Assembly (NCBI GenBank): GCA_017525915.1
Contig: JAFXSC010000012.1
Coordinates: 62,001 to 126,000, forward strand
Direction: 5' to 3'
Length of the DNA stretch: 64,000 nucleotides
Origin: Ruminococcus sp.
GTDB taxonomy: Bacteria > Bacillota > Clostridia > Oscillospirales > Ruminococcaceae
The translations under genes and the position numbers were made by a program. The notes under the pieces are model-generated. The model was given only the letters and a program-made list of their open reading frames with translations, was not told the origin of the DNA and did no database searches. Positions 9,201 to 16,533 of this stretch are shown piece after piece; the first letter of the stretch is position 1, and the number at the start of each line of letters is the position of its first letter.

Positions 9201-9540
9201 GACAGTGTGTAAATGCACTGTCGCCGATCTTCTCGATAGTATCCGGGAGATTTATCGTCATGAGATAGTTATGATTGCTGAATGCCGCCTCGCCTATCTC
9301 AGTTACCGGGACCCCCTCTACCTCAGCAGGAACGATGATACGGGTCTTTGCAGAGCCCACAGCGAGTACAGCGTGATCGGAATAAATTTCATAGGTGCTG
9401 TCATCGACCGTGAATAATCCGTTCAGATCCGCCGAGTTTGCAGTAAGGAAGAAGTCCGGCGAATTGCGGAAAACTGCCGGAGCGCTGCCGCCGACGATGC
9501 ACAGGGACATAGCCGCGGCGATGATTTTCTTCAGGTTCAT
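6256..9540 (-). CDS. Secreted BspA-type leucine-rich-repeat protein with three dockerin-like regions
   Basis: This is a 1094-residue exported protein. Order seen: signal peptide (about 1-35); BspA/LRR_5 repeats (about 50-370, units such as IGDSAFTHCQHLTKI); Thr linker; dockerin 1 (GDVNCDGKVDTKDAT..., about 405-470); a second dockerin-like pair (GDVNKDGKLNALDV, DVNCDGESSVRDF); a beta-rich region resembling a divergent cohesin (about 560-690); a long Thr/Lys/Pro linker; two small unknown domains; and a C-terminal dockerin (GDIDGNGVINAVDAS and SGDGLVTAVDAS). The start at 9540 is preferred over 9546 because GGAGG lies 7 bp before it. LRR_5 proteins usually mediate adhesion; attachment to a cellulosome through the dockerins is inference. 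The protein has no catalytic domain that I recognise. Confidence 0.88.
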   Translation of the reverse strand: MNLKKIIAAAMSLCIVGGSAPAVFRNSPDFFLTANSADLNGLFTVDDSTYEIYSDHAVLAVGSAKTRIIVPAEVEGVPVTEIGEAAFSNHNYLMTINLPDTIEKIGDSAFTHCQHLTKINIPDSVTYIDNYAFADCAELADVRFGSSIKRIGGYAFHDCKKLTKITLPDSLEGIYSDAFAGTSITELVIPDSVTTLKSGAFEGCEQLTAVTIGSGVTEIPMLCFAADSALTSVTSSGEIYYVGEKAFTNCTALTSISLPGSYVNIGDSAFEFSGLESFDINLYNVGMSAFEDCQFTEITLPATTHSLDYHAFKGNHLTKVTILNPDCDIDNSKWVFCYDGEEPLPTVYGYEYSTAQIYAMDNGFEFVSLGEVPTTSTTTTTTTTSTATTTVTTAVQVSLYGDVNCDGKVDTKDATALMEYLHDSKSNPLSPQGLANADVCDPGDGITAADSDALTKYLSGVISKLPYYTTTSAFDPKKPSTWNWDAGDVNKDGKLNALDVGILLNSLTMPMTTEYVDLSFDVNCDGESSVRDFYGIMLYNLSASVVDGEAEKAGAFTKLPQLADREVENGFDHDAAPGTSVTLAVDIDAESDINYFYFMPEDTDGVSISTVNYYDYEGNQSVCTMGDGQTYCLIASPYGISRILLDCYVSDNAKLGDATVALRNIQLGNILYDASNYSFYKGSDFPDFEFKVNVIGSTTTTTSTTTTTTTTTTTTKKPATTSTTSTTTTTTTKKPTTTSTTTTKKPTTTSTTTTKKPTTTSTTTTKKNTSTTTTTTTTTTTTTITTGYHNQQQLIITGVFDHIDGSYIYMETGSKYLYSRADLSDEANAKLAALKKGDDVELTCTTIDSFARVIVDISKIEVLNTTTSTTSTTTTTTTTTTVTTSTTTSTVTGYEQVMNEKALGTWSIYKRVNNENGAELLFSDDITFELTFNDDFTMDSFMSEGGQNPVMNTFSWTADETAAGGKDKVLIYGDNTEPAVFDLVTMTIADTKSNSVFFLEKKEVTAGKFGDIDGNGVINAVDASKILVKCAELSAPDAPLPSTDVIVKYDISGDGLVTAVDASLLLTYCANLAENENLTLEEFLLARESKKTDK
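7185..7455 (-). repeat. Thr-codon low-complexity linker repeat
   Basis: About 270 bp of near-repetitive threonine codons inside the LRR-dockerin gene encode runs of T broken by repeated K-K-P-T-T-T-S units (at least four). The opposite strand reads as valine-rich open frames, which are artefacts. Such tracts are prone to length variation between strains. Shorter Thr tracts lie near 6890-6950 and 8360-8420. Confidence 0.9.
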
Positions 9541-9574
9541 TTCCATTCCTCCATATAATAAAATTTATATACAC

Positions 9575-9602
9575 ATTATACCACTTCTATGCTAAATGTC
9601 AA
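9575..9602 (-). promoter_or_regulatory. Promoter of the LRR-dockerin gene
   Basis: Consensus TTGACA (9597-9602) and TATAAT (9575-9580) on the minus strand with 16 bp between. The gene starts about 35 bp downstream, and the promoter begins just after the upstream gene's terminator. Confidence 0.85.
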
Positions 9603-9608
9603 GGAAAA

Positions 9609-9640
9609 CAAAAAAAGCTACGCAAAAATGCGTAGCTTTA
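9609..9640 (-). terminator. Terminator of the AT-rich orphan gene
   Basis: The perfect stem AGCTACGCA/TGCGTAGCT with a short A/T loop is followed on the minus strand by seven T residues. It lies about 50 bp after the stop of the gene at 9693. Confidence 0.85.
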
Positions 9641-9692
9641 AATCTGTCTGGGCATGACTTAATTGATGACATAGGATAATACCATTTTTAGC

Positions 9693-10331
9693 TTATTTAA
9701 GCCACCAGATGTTTTCTAATGATTTATCTTCTCCCACTTGTTTTATAATTGAGCCAATATCCGGAAAATCAGACATATCTATTCCGCTTGCATCTATCTT
9801 ATCTCTTACTAATGCAGACATAACGCTTCTATCAATGCAATTGATTACTTTTCCATTCTTGAACTCTAATTCTATTAATGTTTTATATGTATAAAATCTC
9901 TGGAAACCGCAATGAATATAATAATTTCTAAGGAAGCCTTTCCCAATCACAAGACTACCTGAATAATTTATCGGATACATCAAGCCTTTATACTGCCTGT
10001 GTCCTCTATATTTTTCATACTTATAAGGGAAGCTTACTTTTTTTCCATTATCGTTCCTCGTAGCCATACATTCAATGTATTCAATATCCGAAACCTTAAC
10101 ATTCAAAATATCCGGATATTCATCATCATCTGTATGTATATATAGTTCATTCAAATAAAAACCGCTATCGGAGATATCATATGTACACCAAAAGCCTCTC
10201 CAACAAGACGTTAAAATACTTGATGGTGTCAGATCAAATACTTGTGGGGTAAAATCCAGTTTTGGTTGATAAGCGACAAATAGATACTCTTCACCATTAT
10301 AATAATACTTATCTGCAATCTGTCCTGTCAT
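9693..10331 (-). CDS. Hypothetical protein, AT-rich orphan; possible immunity-type protein
   Basis: The 212-residue protein shows no signal peptide or membrane span and is rich in Tyr, Asp, Ile and Trp. A conserved-looking stretch SCWRGFWCTYDISDSGFYLNELYI resembles uncharacterised proteins that I associate with immunity genes of polymorphic toxin loci, but I cannot name the family. AGGAGG lies 8 bp before the start. Its base composition is clearly more AT-rich than the flanking genes and its codon choice differs, a sign of horizontal acquisition. It sits between the tRNA-Gln gene and the LRR-dockerin gene as a single gene with its own terminator. No toxin gene is adjacent. Confidence 0.7.
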   Translation of the reverse strand: MTGQIADKYYYNGEEYLFVAYQPKLDFTPQVFDLTPSSILTSCWRGFWCTYDISDSGFYLNELYIHTDDDEYPDILNVKVSDIEYIECMATRNDNGKKVSFPYKYEKYRGHRQYKGLMYPINYSGSLVIGKGFLRNYYIHCGFQRFYTYKTLIELEFKNGKVINCIDRSVMSALVRDKIDASGIDMSDFPDIGSIIKQVGEDKSLENIWWLK

Positions 10332-10394
10332 TCTTTAGACCTCCTCTCAGATTTACTATTCTTATACCAAAATGCATTAAAATGTCAAGATAAA

Positions 10395-10424
10395 ACAAAA
10401 AAGCTCACGCAATTGCGTGAGCTT
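10395..10424 (-). terminator. Terminator after tRNA-Gln
   Basis: The perfect palindromic stem AAGCTCACGC/GCGTGAGCTT around AATT is followed on the minus strand by a T run. It starts 3 bp after the tRNA CCA end. Confidence 0.88.
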
Positions 10425-10426
10425 AC

Positions 10427-10502
10427 TGGTTGGGGTGGAAGGATTTGAACCCTCGAAATAACGGAGTCAGAGTCCGCTGCCTTACCGCTTGGCGACACCC
10501 CA
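10427..10502 (-). tRNA. tRNA-Gln (anticodon CTG)
   Basis: On the minus strand, acceptor arms TGGGGTG/CACCCCA enclose a D-arm GCCAAGCGGTAAGGC, an anticodon stem GCGGA/TCCGT with loop CTCTGAC (anticodon CTG, reading CAG), and a T-loop GTTCAAATC. The discriminator A and the CCA end are encoded. Length is 76 nt. It has its own promoter and terminator. Confidence 0.96.
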
Positions 10503-10531
10503 ATATATCAGCTGAAGTATTCAGCTTTATT

Positions 10532-10560
10532 ATTATATCACTGAAACGGAGATATGTCAA
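10532..10560 (-). promoter_or_regulatory. Promoter of tRNA-Gln
   Basis: Perfect TTGACA (10555-10560) and TATAAT (10532-10537) with a 17-bp spacer, about 30 bp before the tRNA 5' end. Confidence 0.9.
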
Positions 10561-10604
10561 TAGCAAAAGATATATTTTTATATTTTAATTATATACTGCC
10601 GGTA

Positions 10605-10633
10605 TTGAAAAAAACTGCCGGAAAGTATATAAT
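10605..10633 (+). promoter_or_regulatory. Promoter of the lipid kinase gene
   Basis: TTGAAA (10605-10610), 17 bp, TATAAT (10628-10633); the coding start is 40 bp downstream behind GGGAGGG. Confidence 0.82.
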
Positions 10634-10673
10634 GTTATTATATGGATAAAATCGACATAACGGGAGGGATCTG

Positions 10674-11627
10674 ATGAAAAAAGCCTACTTTATCGTCAAT
10701 CTTATCGCCGGAAAGGCCATGATCGCCGATAAGCTTGGTAAGATCGTTGATGAACTCACAAAAGCAAGCTTCGAGGTCACTGTTCATACCACCCAGAGCA
10801 GCACCGACGCTGCCGAAGCCGCGGAATACGCCTGCGCCAATGATTTCGACCTCATCATCTGTGCCGGAGGAGACGGTACTCTCAGCCAGTGCATACAGGG
10901 CATAATGAAAAGCGAGAACAGGATACCGGTCGGCTATATCCCGGCAGGTTCAACCAACGATTTTGCAAAGACCCTTGGCATACCCAAGGACATTATGTCT
11001 GCGGTCAGGCTGATAATAAACGGCAGACCTGTTGCCTGTGATGTCGGCGGCTTCAATAAGGAGTTCTTCTCATATATCGTTGCATTCGGAGTTTTCACGA
11101 ATATTTCCTACGAAACTCCGCAGAATATCAAGAACGTTCTCGGCCACGCAGCGTACTTCCTGAACGGTCTCATGCAGATAACGAATATACGCTCAAAGCG
11201 GATGCGTGTTGAGTACGACGGCAATGTCATTGAGGACGACTTCATCTTCGGAATGGTCTCCAATACCGCTTCCGTAGCCGGAATGCTCTCGATGAAGGAG
11301 TTTGTGCTCGATGACGGACTTTTCGAGGTAATGCTGATAAAGAAGCCCTCCAACCCGATACAGCTCCGTAACCTCGTAAGGTCTGTGATGAAGCTTGAAG
11401 GCTGCATCGACAAGTCGTACATAAAGTTCTTCAAGACCAACAGGATACGCTTCACCTCGATAGGCGGAGAGCCTGTGACATGGACGCGCGACGGCGAATA
11501 CGGCGGCAACTGCATAAGCAATACAATAGTCAACAACAACAGGGCGATATCTTTTATCGTCAACCACAGGATAGTCAAGATATCACCGGAAAGCGTCCGG
11601 GCGCTTGTCAGTATGTCCGACTATTAA
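10674..11627 (+). CDS. Diacylglycerol/lipid kinase family protein (YegS/DgkB type)
   Basis: The 317-residue protein has the diacylglycerol-kinase catalytic fold: an N-terminal Rossmann-like half with CAGGDGTLSQCIQGIM (GGDGT nucleotide motif near residue 65), GYIPAGSTNDFAKTL, and a beta-rich C-terminal half ending with RDGEYGG. Members phosphorylate diacylglycerol or related lipids with ATP at the membrane. In Bacillota, DgkB recycles the diacylglycerol left by lipoteichoic acid synthesis; the exact substrate here is unknown. It is a single gene with its own promoter and a terminator at 11638-11668. Confidence 0.9.
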   Translation: MKKAYFIVNLIAGKAMIADKLGKIVDELTKASFEVTVHTTQSSTDAAEAAEYACANDFDLIICAGGDGTLSQCIQGIMKSENRIPVGYIPAGSTNDFAKTLGIPKDIMSAVRLIINGRPVACDVGGFNKEFFSYIVAFGVFTNISYETPQNIKNVLGHAAYFLNGLMQITNIRSKRMRVEYDGNVIEDDFIFGMVSNTASVAGMLSMKEFVLDDGLFEVMLIKKPSNPIQLRNLVRSVMKLEGCIDKSYIKFFKTNRIRFTSIGGEPVTWTRDGEYGGNCISNTIVNNNRAISFIVNHRIVKISPESVRALVSMSDY

Positions 11628-11637
11628 CAGATCATCA

Positions 11638-11668
11638 GGGCGGACACAGCTTCCGCCCTTTTAATTTT
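11638..11668 (+). terminator. Terminator after the lipid kinase
   Basis: Stem GGGCGGA/TCCGCCC followed by TTTTAATTTT, 10 bp after the stop codon. Confidence 0.85.
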
Positions 11669-11695
11669 CCGCAGGGATACTTTTAAGGAGAGTAT

Positions 11696-12052
11696 ATGGA
11701 TATAGAATATGTGCATGAGCCTGACGACCTCCGGTGCGGACAGGCGGTGCTTGCAATGCTCACGGGCATACCGGTGGACGAGGTCAGCTGGGAACTGGAC
11801 AACTTCCGCGAGACTGTGCTAAAGGAGATGAAGCAGTACCTCCGCGGCCACGGCATTGGGATATCCGATGTCCGGGTGCAGGTCAGCAGCCGTGAGGAAC
11901 TGCCGGAGATATGTCTGCTGAGCCTTGAAACTCCGCGCTGCTGGCACTGGTCGCTTTACTGCCGGGGAGTTTTCTACGACCCCGAGCACGGCGTTATGGA
12001 CGATTTTCCGGTCTCCGTAAGAAGATACTGCTGGGAGATAACTGCCGGCTGA
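11696..12052 (+). CDS. Small C39/papain-fold protein
   Basis: This 118-residue protein has the layout of a minimal C39-like cysteine peptidase: HEPDDLRCGQAVLAML near the N-terminus supplies the nucleophile-type Cys-Gly-Gln at about residue 14, and CWHWSLYCRGVFYDPEHG near residue 85 supplies the His and Asp. The Gln usually found five or six residues before the cysteine is replaced (HEPDD), so catalysis is uncertain. There is no signal peptide. AAGGAG lies 5-6 bp before the start. It stands between the lipid-kinase terminator and the RNA candidate, without a clear promoter of its own. A second, larger protein of this fold occurs in the 37-45 kb cassette. Confidence 0.72.
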   Translation: MDIEYVHEPDDLRCGQAVLAMLTGIPVDEVSWELDNFRETVLKEMKQYLRGHGIGISDVRVQVSSREELPEICLLSLETPRCWHWSLYCRGVFYDPEHGVMDDFPVSVRRYCWEITAG

Positions 12053-12105
12053 AACTTATTAACAAATTGTTTACAATTTCTGCCGCACATTCTTATCCTC
12101 CCGTC

Positions 12106-12318
12106 CGTTAATGTTTATAGAAACGCTGTTACACTTACCGTGTGATGCGTGGGCAAGACATGAGCGCCAGACTTGTCCGCCCGGTCATTTTAAAGGAGGG
12201 ACGCTGAACCAAAGCCACACTTACATCTGTTGAATGACCGCTCCTGCACGGCGGTGATCATAAATTCTATGGGGACAAATCAGAAAGAAAGCGCACTGCA
12301 TAAACAGTGCGCTTTTTA
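12106..12318 (+). ncRNA. Candidate structured non-coding RNA (family not recognised)
   Basis: No coding frame fills this interval, yet it has RNA-gene structure. A closing helix pairs 12114-12122 with 12265-12273. An inner helix pairs CCGTG at 12138 with CACGG at 12247. Two branch hairpins pair 12151-12157 with 12172-12178 and 12183-12189 with 12233-12239. A strong terminator stem follows at 12288-12317. A weak promoter (TTTACA at 12070, TATCCT at 12094, spacer 18) would start it near 12106. The downstream gene runs the other way, so this is not a leader. The size would suit a 6S-like RNA, but I could not match conserved 6S, SRP, tmRNA or RNase P signatures. Confidence 0.5.
12288..12317. terminator. 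Bidirectional terminator
   Basis: The perfect stem AAAGCGCACTG/CAGTGCGCTTT is followed by T-rich sequence on both strands. It ends the RNA candidate on the plus strand and htpG on the minus strand (stop codon at 12324). Confidence 0.88.
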
Positions 12319-12323
12319 CTTTA

Positions 12324-14219
12324 TTACATAAGCTCGCAGATGAGATTGGAGAATTCTACCGGGTCTTCAACGCTCAGACCTTCGATGAGGAGTGCCTGAT
12401 CGTAGAGGAGCTTGGCGTACTTGCCGAGCTTGTTCTTGTCGTCGCTGATAGCCTTGAGCTTTGTGAATATATCGTGCTCCGGGTTGATCTCGAGCACTCT
12501 CTGTGCCTGTATCTTCTCGGTATTCGGCAGAGAATTGAGCACCTTCTCCATTTCGAGGGAGATGTCGCCTTCGCTGGTAAGGCATACCGGGTGCGAACGG
12601 AGTCTCTGCGAGAGGACTACCTTGGCTACCTTGCCGCTGAGAGCTTCGGAAAGAGCTGTGAGAAGTCCGGAATTCTCCTCCTCCTTGGCTTTGAGCTCCT
12701 CCTTCTTGTCCTCAGTCTCGATGCCAAGGTCGTCTGCGGAAACTGAACGGAACTCCTTGTCCTTGTACTGGTGGAGAGCCTTTACTGCGAACTCATCCAC
12801 GCTGTCGGTGAGGTAGAGTATCTCGTAGCCCTTGTCGCGGATAAGCTCGGTCTGCGGAAGCTGCTCGATACGGGCAATGCTCTCGCCTGTTGCGTAGTAG
12901 ATGTACTTCTGCTCCTCGCCCATACCGGTGACGTACTCATCAAGAGTAACGAGCTTCTTCTCCTTGGAGGAAGTGAACATGATAAGCTCCTGGAGCTTGT
13001 CCTTGTGCATACCGTAATCGCTGTAAACGCCATATTTGAGCTGTAAACCGAAAGCCTCCCAGAACTTTTCGTAGTTCTCGCGGTCGTTCTTCATCATCTT
13101 TTTGAGTTCGCTGCTGACGGTCTTTTCTATGCTCTTGGCAATGGCTTTGAGCTGACGGTCATGCTGGAGCATCTCACGCGAGATGTTGAGGGAGAGGTCC
13201 TCAGAGTCAACAAGTCCCTTCACGAAGCTGAAATAGTCCGGAAGAAGGTCGGCGCACTTGTCCATGATGAGGACGCCGTTAGAGTAGAGCTGCAAACCCT
13301 TCTCGTACTCCCTTGAATAGTAATCGAATGGAGCTTTTGACGGTATATAGAGCAATGCGTTATACGCAGGCATCTCATTGCTGATGTGGGAATACTTCAG
13401 AGGCTCGTTGTAGTCGTAGAACTTCTCGGTGTAGAAGTGCTTGTAGTCCTCATCCTTCAGCTCGGAACGGTTCTTTTTCCAGAGCGGCACCATGCTGTTG
13501 AGGGTCTCTATCTCGATGTAGTCCTCGTATTCGAGGGGCTTGTCGGCTGACTTGTCCTCCTCGGACTGCTCCTTCGGACGACTGTGGGACATCTCCATTT
13601 TAACGGGGAAGCGGATATAGTCGGAATACTTCTTCACGAGTGCCTTTATCCTGTACTGGTCGAGGAACTCGGAGTAGCTCTCGTCCTCGGTATCGTCGAG
13701 CATTTCGAGGATTATCTCCGTACCGGCAGAGTTCTTTTCAGCCTCGGTAATGGTGTAGCCGTCAACGCCCTCACTCTCCCACTTGTAAGCCTTGTCGCTG
13801 CCGTAAGCCTTTGAGATGACGGTTACCTTCTTGGCGACCATGAACGCGGAGTAGAAGCCAACGCCGAACTGACCGATTATCTGGCTGTCCTCCTCGAGCT
13901 TGTTCTCGTTCTTGAACTTGAAGGAGCCGCTGTTTGCGATAGTACCGAGGTTGTTCTCGAGTTCCTCCTCGGTCATACCGATGCCGTTGTCAGTAATGGT
14001 GAGGGTCTTTGCATCGGGGTCTGACTTTATCCAGATAGCAAAATCGTCCTTGTTCAGACCGACCTTGTCGTCGGTGAGGGACTTGAAGTAGAGCTTGTCG
14101 ATAGCGTCGCTGGCGTTTGATATGAGCTCTCTCAGGAATATTTCCTTATGAGTGTAGATAGAGTGGATCATCATTTCGAGGAGTCGTCTGGACTCCGCCT
14201 TGAACTGCTTAGTTTCCAT
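12324..14219 (-). CDS. htpG: Molecular chaperone HtpG (bacterial Hsp90)
   Basis: HtpG is an ATP-dependent dimeric chaperone in the cytoplasm. The 631-residue sequence has the Hsp90 GHKL domain ([43 protein letters not shown]), the middle domain and a C-terminal dimerisation region; length is normal. GGAG lies nine bases upstream of the ATG. The promoter carries a perfect CIRCE inverted repeat downstream of the -10 box, so HrcA repression and heat induction are expected. Confidence 0.97.
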   Translation of the reverse strand: METKQFKAESRRLLEMMIHSIYTHKEIFLRELISNASDAIDKLYFKSLTDDKVGLNKDDFAIWIKSDPDAKTLTITDNGIGMTEEELENNLGTIANSGSFKFKNENKLEEDSQIIGQFGVGFYSAFMVAKKVTVISKAYGSDKAYKWESEGVDGYTITEAEKNSAGTEIILEMLDDTEDESYSEFLDQYRIKALVKKYSDYIRFPVKMEMSHSRPKEQSEEDKSADKPLEYEDYIEIETLNSMVPLWKKNRSELKDEDYKHFYTEKFYDYNEPLKYSHISNEMPAYNALLYIPSKAPFDYYSREYEKGLQLYSNGVLIMDKCADLLPDYFSFVKGLVDSEDLSLNISREMLQHDRQLKAIAKSIEKTVSSELKKMMKNDRENYEKFWEAFGLQLKYGVYSDYGMHKDKLQELIMFTSSKEKKLVTLDEYVTGMGEEQKYIYYATGESIARIEQLPQTELIRDKGYEILYLTDSVDEFAVKALHQYKDKEFRSVSADDLGIETEDKKEELKAKEEENSGLLTALSEALSGKVAKVVLSQRLRSHPVCLTSEGDISLEMEKVLNSLPNTEKIQAQRVLEINPEHDIFTKLKAISDDKNKLGKYAKLLYDQALLIEGLSVEDPVEFSNLICELM

Positions 14220-14242
14220 TTAAAACATCTCCGTGTTAATTT

Positions 14243-14269
14243 TTAGCACTCACTATATTTGAGTGCTAA
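14243..14269 (-). promoter_or_regulatory. CIRCE operator (HrcA site)
   Basis: TTAGCACTC, nine bases, GAGTGCTAA: an exact match to the CIRCE consensus, placed between the htpG -10 box and the htpG start codon. Confidence 0.97.
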
Positions 14270-14273
14270 ATAT

Positions 14274-14302
14274 AGTATATACCTTCCGGGAGAAAAAATC
14301 AA
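14274..14302 (-). promoter_or_regulatory. htpG promoter
   Basis: Minus strand TTGATT (14297-14302), 17 bp, TATACT (14274-14279), directly upstream of CIRCE. Confidence 0.82.
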
Positions 14303-14329
14303 GACCCCGGAGGAAATTTTTTTATTGAA

Positions 14330-14434
14330 CCGTCCGGACTTGCAGTGCAAGCCGTTTGTATTTACTACGGCGGAGCGGCATAGCCACGCTGCTCCGCCAA
14401 ACCAGAGGTCGGCTGGCGTCGTAAGTCCGGACGG
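14330..14434. repeat. Inverted-repeat element between ilvE and htpG
   Basis: A perfect 12-bp inverted repeat (CCGTCCGGACTT at 14330-14341 and its complement at 14423-14434) encloses about 80 bp. Inside it lies a second perfect 8-bp pair, GGCGGAGC at 14369 and GCTCCGCC at 14391. It lies after the ilvE terminator and before the htpG promoter. No coding frame fits. It may be a folded RNA or a small non-autonomous mobile element; no target duplication is clear. Confidence 0.6.
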
Positions 14435-14467
14435 AATGTGCACCAAAACGGCGTCCCACAACACATT

Positions 14468-14490
14468 AAAAAAGCACCCCGAAGGGTGCC
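14468..14490 (-). terminator. ilvE terminator
   Basis: Stem GCACCC/GGGTGC around CGAA, followed by six T residues on the minus strand, 6 bp after the ilvE stop. Confidence 0.9.
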
Positions 14491-14495
14491 TTTAA

Positions 14496-15563
14496 TTATT
14501 CAACCGGTACGACCCAGTTGAAAGTATCCTCGATCTTGCCCCACTGGATACCTGTCATGGTATCATAGAGCATCTGGGAGATCTTGCCGATCTTGTTGCC
14601 GTTGATCTCCATTACCTTGTCGTTCCACTTGAGATGACCAACAGGCGAGATTACTGCTGCAGTACCTGTACCGAATACCTCATCGAGCTTGCCTGCATCG
14701 TAAGCATCAGCGATCTCCTGGATGTCGATGCGTCTCTCCTCAACGGTAAGGCCCTTGGACTTGCAGACCTCGATAGCGGACTTTCTTGTGATGCCGGGGA
14801 GGATAGAGCCCTGGAGCATAGGAGTAACTACCTTGCCGTCGATAACGAAGAAGATGTTCATAGCGCCTACTTCCTCGATATACTTCTGCTCAACACCGTC
14901 GAGCCAGAGGACCTGTGAGTAGTTCTGCTTGTGTGCCTCGTCCTGACCGATAAGGGAAGCAGCATAGTTTCCGCCGGTCTTTGCAAAGCCCATACCGCCT
15001 CTTACAGCGCGTACGTACTTGCTCTCAACGTAGATATTTACAGGGTTGAGACCGCTCTCATAGTAAGCACCGGAGGGTGAAAGGATTATCATGAAGAGAT
15101 AGTGTGCACCGGGCTTAACGCCGAGGAACGGGTCAACTGCGATGATGAACGGACGGATATAGAGGGACTCGCCTTCCTTTGCAGGCACCCAGTCCTTCTC
15201 GATCTTGATGAGTTCCATAAGGCACTTCATAGCGAGGTCTTCGGGGAGCTCCGGGATAACAAGTCTCTCGTTGGACTTGTTGAGTCTCTTGAAGTTCTCC
15301 TGCGGACGGAAGAGCTGAACCTTGCCCTCAGCAGTTCTGTAAGCCTTCAGGCCCTCGAAAACTTCCTGACCGTAGTGGAAGCACATAGCAGCAGGTGAGA
15401 GATCAATATTGCCGTAAGGTCTGATCTCCGGATCATGCCAGCCCTGACCCTCGTCATAAGGCATAACGAGCATATAGTCAGTGAAGATGTGACCAAAGCC
15501 GAGCTTGTCGCCGGGCTTGGGCTTAGCCTTGAGCTGATCTGCTTTTACGAATTTGATTTCCAT
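14496..15563 (-). CDS. ilvE: Branched-chain amino acid aminotransferase
   Basis: This PLP enzyme interconverts Leu, Ile or Val and their 2-oxo acids with 2-oxoglutarate, the last step of branched-chain synthesis. At 355 residues it fits the fold-IV family: [16 protein letters not shown], the segment [20 protein letters not shown], and the phosphate-binding [12 protein letters not shown]. The start at 15563 (MEIKFVKA) is an ATG with AAGAAGG nine bases upstream; three more codons would require a TTG start. A 46-residue membrane-protein gene lies 24 bp upstream and shares its promoter. Confidence 0.96.
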   Translation of the reverse strand: MEIKFVKADQLKAKPKPGDKLGFGHIFTDYMLVMPYDEGQGWHDPEIRPYGNIDLSPAAMCFHYGQEVFEGLKAYRTAEGKVQLFRPQENFKRLNKSNERLVIPELPEDLAMKCLMELIKIEKDWVPAKEGESLYIRPFIIAVDPFLGVKPGAHYLFMIILSPSGAYYESGLNPVNIYVESKYVRAVRGGMGFAKTGGNYAASLIGQDEAHKQNYSQVLWLDGVEQKYIEEVGAMNIFFVIDGKVVTPMLQGSILPGITRKSAIEVCKSKGLTVEERRIDIQEIADAYDAGKLDEVFGTGTAAVISPVGHLKWNDKVMEINGNKIGKISQMLYDTMTGIQWGKIEDTFNWVVPVE

Positions 15564-15587
15564 TTCATTCAACCTTCTTTTCTGATA

Positions 15588-15728
15588 TTAAGCGTTGCCG
15601 CCGAGATCGCTGACGGGGATATAATGCTTTTCAAAGAGCCTTCTGCATATGATAATGCAGGCTGTTGTCAGTCCTGCCGCGCAGACGGTAGCAGCGGCTG
15701 CGGCAAATATCACCTTACCGTGGTTCAT
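15588..15728 (-). CDS. 46-residue single-span membrane protein
   Basis: The short gene reads MNHGKVIFAAAAATVCAAGL and continues through a hydrophobic alanine-rich span to a basic CRRLFEKH segment and a short tail. GGAGGAG lies 5 bp before the ATG, and a near-consensus promoter stands 54 bp upstream. The gene precedes ilvE by 24 bp. I do not recognise a family. The strong initiation signals are the main support for it being real. Confidence 0.65.
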   Translation of the reverse strand: MNHGKVIFAAAAATVCAAGLTTACIIICRRLFEKHYIPVSDLGGNA

Positions 15729-15781
15729 AATATCTCCTCCAGTCAGTATTCTGTCTCGCCATTGAGACGAACTACAATATA

Positions 15782-15810
15782 ATTATAGCACAGTCCTCCG
15801 CGTAATGCAA
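15782..15810 (-). promoter_or_regulatory. Promoter of the small membrane protein and ilvE
   Basis: TTGCAT (15805-15810), 17 bp, TATAAT (15782-15787) on the minus strand. Confidence 0.78.
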
Positions 15811-15897
15811 GAGGAAAAGTGAAAATAGTTCTCAAAGAGCAGCGTACTCTTGTACACTTGTTTTTCATCACAAAGCAACCGTACAGCGGCGTTCCCG

Positions 15898-16515
15898 TCA
15901 GTCGTCGAATTTGCGGACGCGCAGGGTCGCTCCGAGGCGCTCCGCTATCTCACGCGCGGCTTCTATCTGCTCCTGAGGTATAACGTCCACCACGGACATA
16001 ATGACCTCTGCCCTGCCGGTCTTCACGCAGTCGGCAGTGAACTTCTGCATCGCCTCAAAGGCGTTCTCAAAGCGCGGACGCGTCACCTTCATATACTCGT
16101 CCTCAGTGCCGGCGTTGAGGCTTACCGAAATGGTATCGAGGACTTCGCAGAGCAGTCTTGCCACAGCTCCGGAAGTATCATTGACCAGCTCGCCCAGACC
16201 GTTCGTGTTGATGCGGAGCTTTTTGCAGCCCTTCTCCCTCAGCCACATGGCAGTGTCAACGACCGTTACAAGGCGCTCGGTAGGCTCACCGTAGCCGCAG
16301 AACACTATCTCGTCATACTTTGTGAGGTCACGCTTTTCAAGGTCAGCCCTTATCTCCGCCATTGAAGGCTCATGCTCGAGCCAGAGGGGGTCAGAGCCGT
16401 AAGCACCGTCGGCGTGGCTGCGTATGCAGAAAGTGCAGGCGCAGGGACATTTATTCGTAAAATTGAGGTAGAGGTTGTTCCCCACCTCATAGGATATGGT
16501 CATTGCCTTCTTCAT
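15898..16515 (-). CDS. Radical SAM protein, TatD-associated type
   Basis: At 205 residues this is a compact radical-SAM protein. CPCACTFCIR near residue 24 gives the CxxxCxxC cluster motif. FCGYGEPTE corresponds to the SAM-binding GGE region and LRINTNG to a later strand motif. The small size and FCIR/GYGEPTER pattern match the family often encoded beside tatD; here tatD is 7 kb away on the other strand. It is the last gene of ylbF-mutS-unknown-radical SAM. AAGGAGA lies 7 bp before the start. Substrate unknown. Confidence 0.85.
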   Translation of the reverse strand: MKKAMTISYEVGNNLYLNFTNKCPCACTFCIRSHADGAYGSDPLWLEHEPSMAEIRADLEKRDLTKYDEIVFCGYGEPTERLVTVVDTAMWLREKGCKKLRINTNGLGELVNDTSGAVARLLCEVLDTISVSLNAGTEDEYMKVTRPRFENAFEAMQKFTADCVKTGRAEVIMSVVDVIPQEQIEAAREIAERLGATLRVRKFDD

Positions 16516-16533
16516 GGTATCTTCTCCTTGTGG

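Noticed and set aside
12070-12318. Assigning the RNA candidate to 6S, SRP, tmRNA or RNase P
   Set aside because: Conserved core motifs of these RNAs were looked for and not seen; left unassigned.
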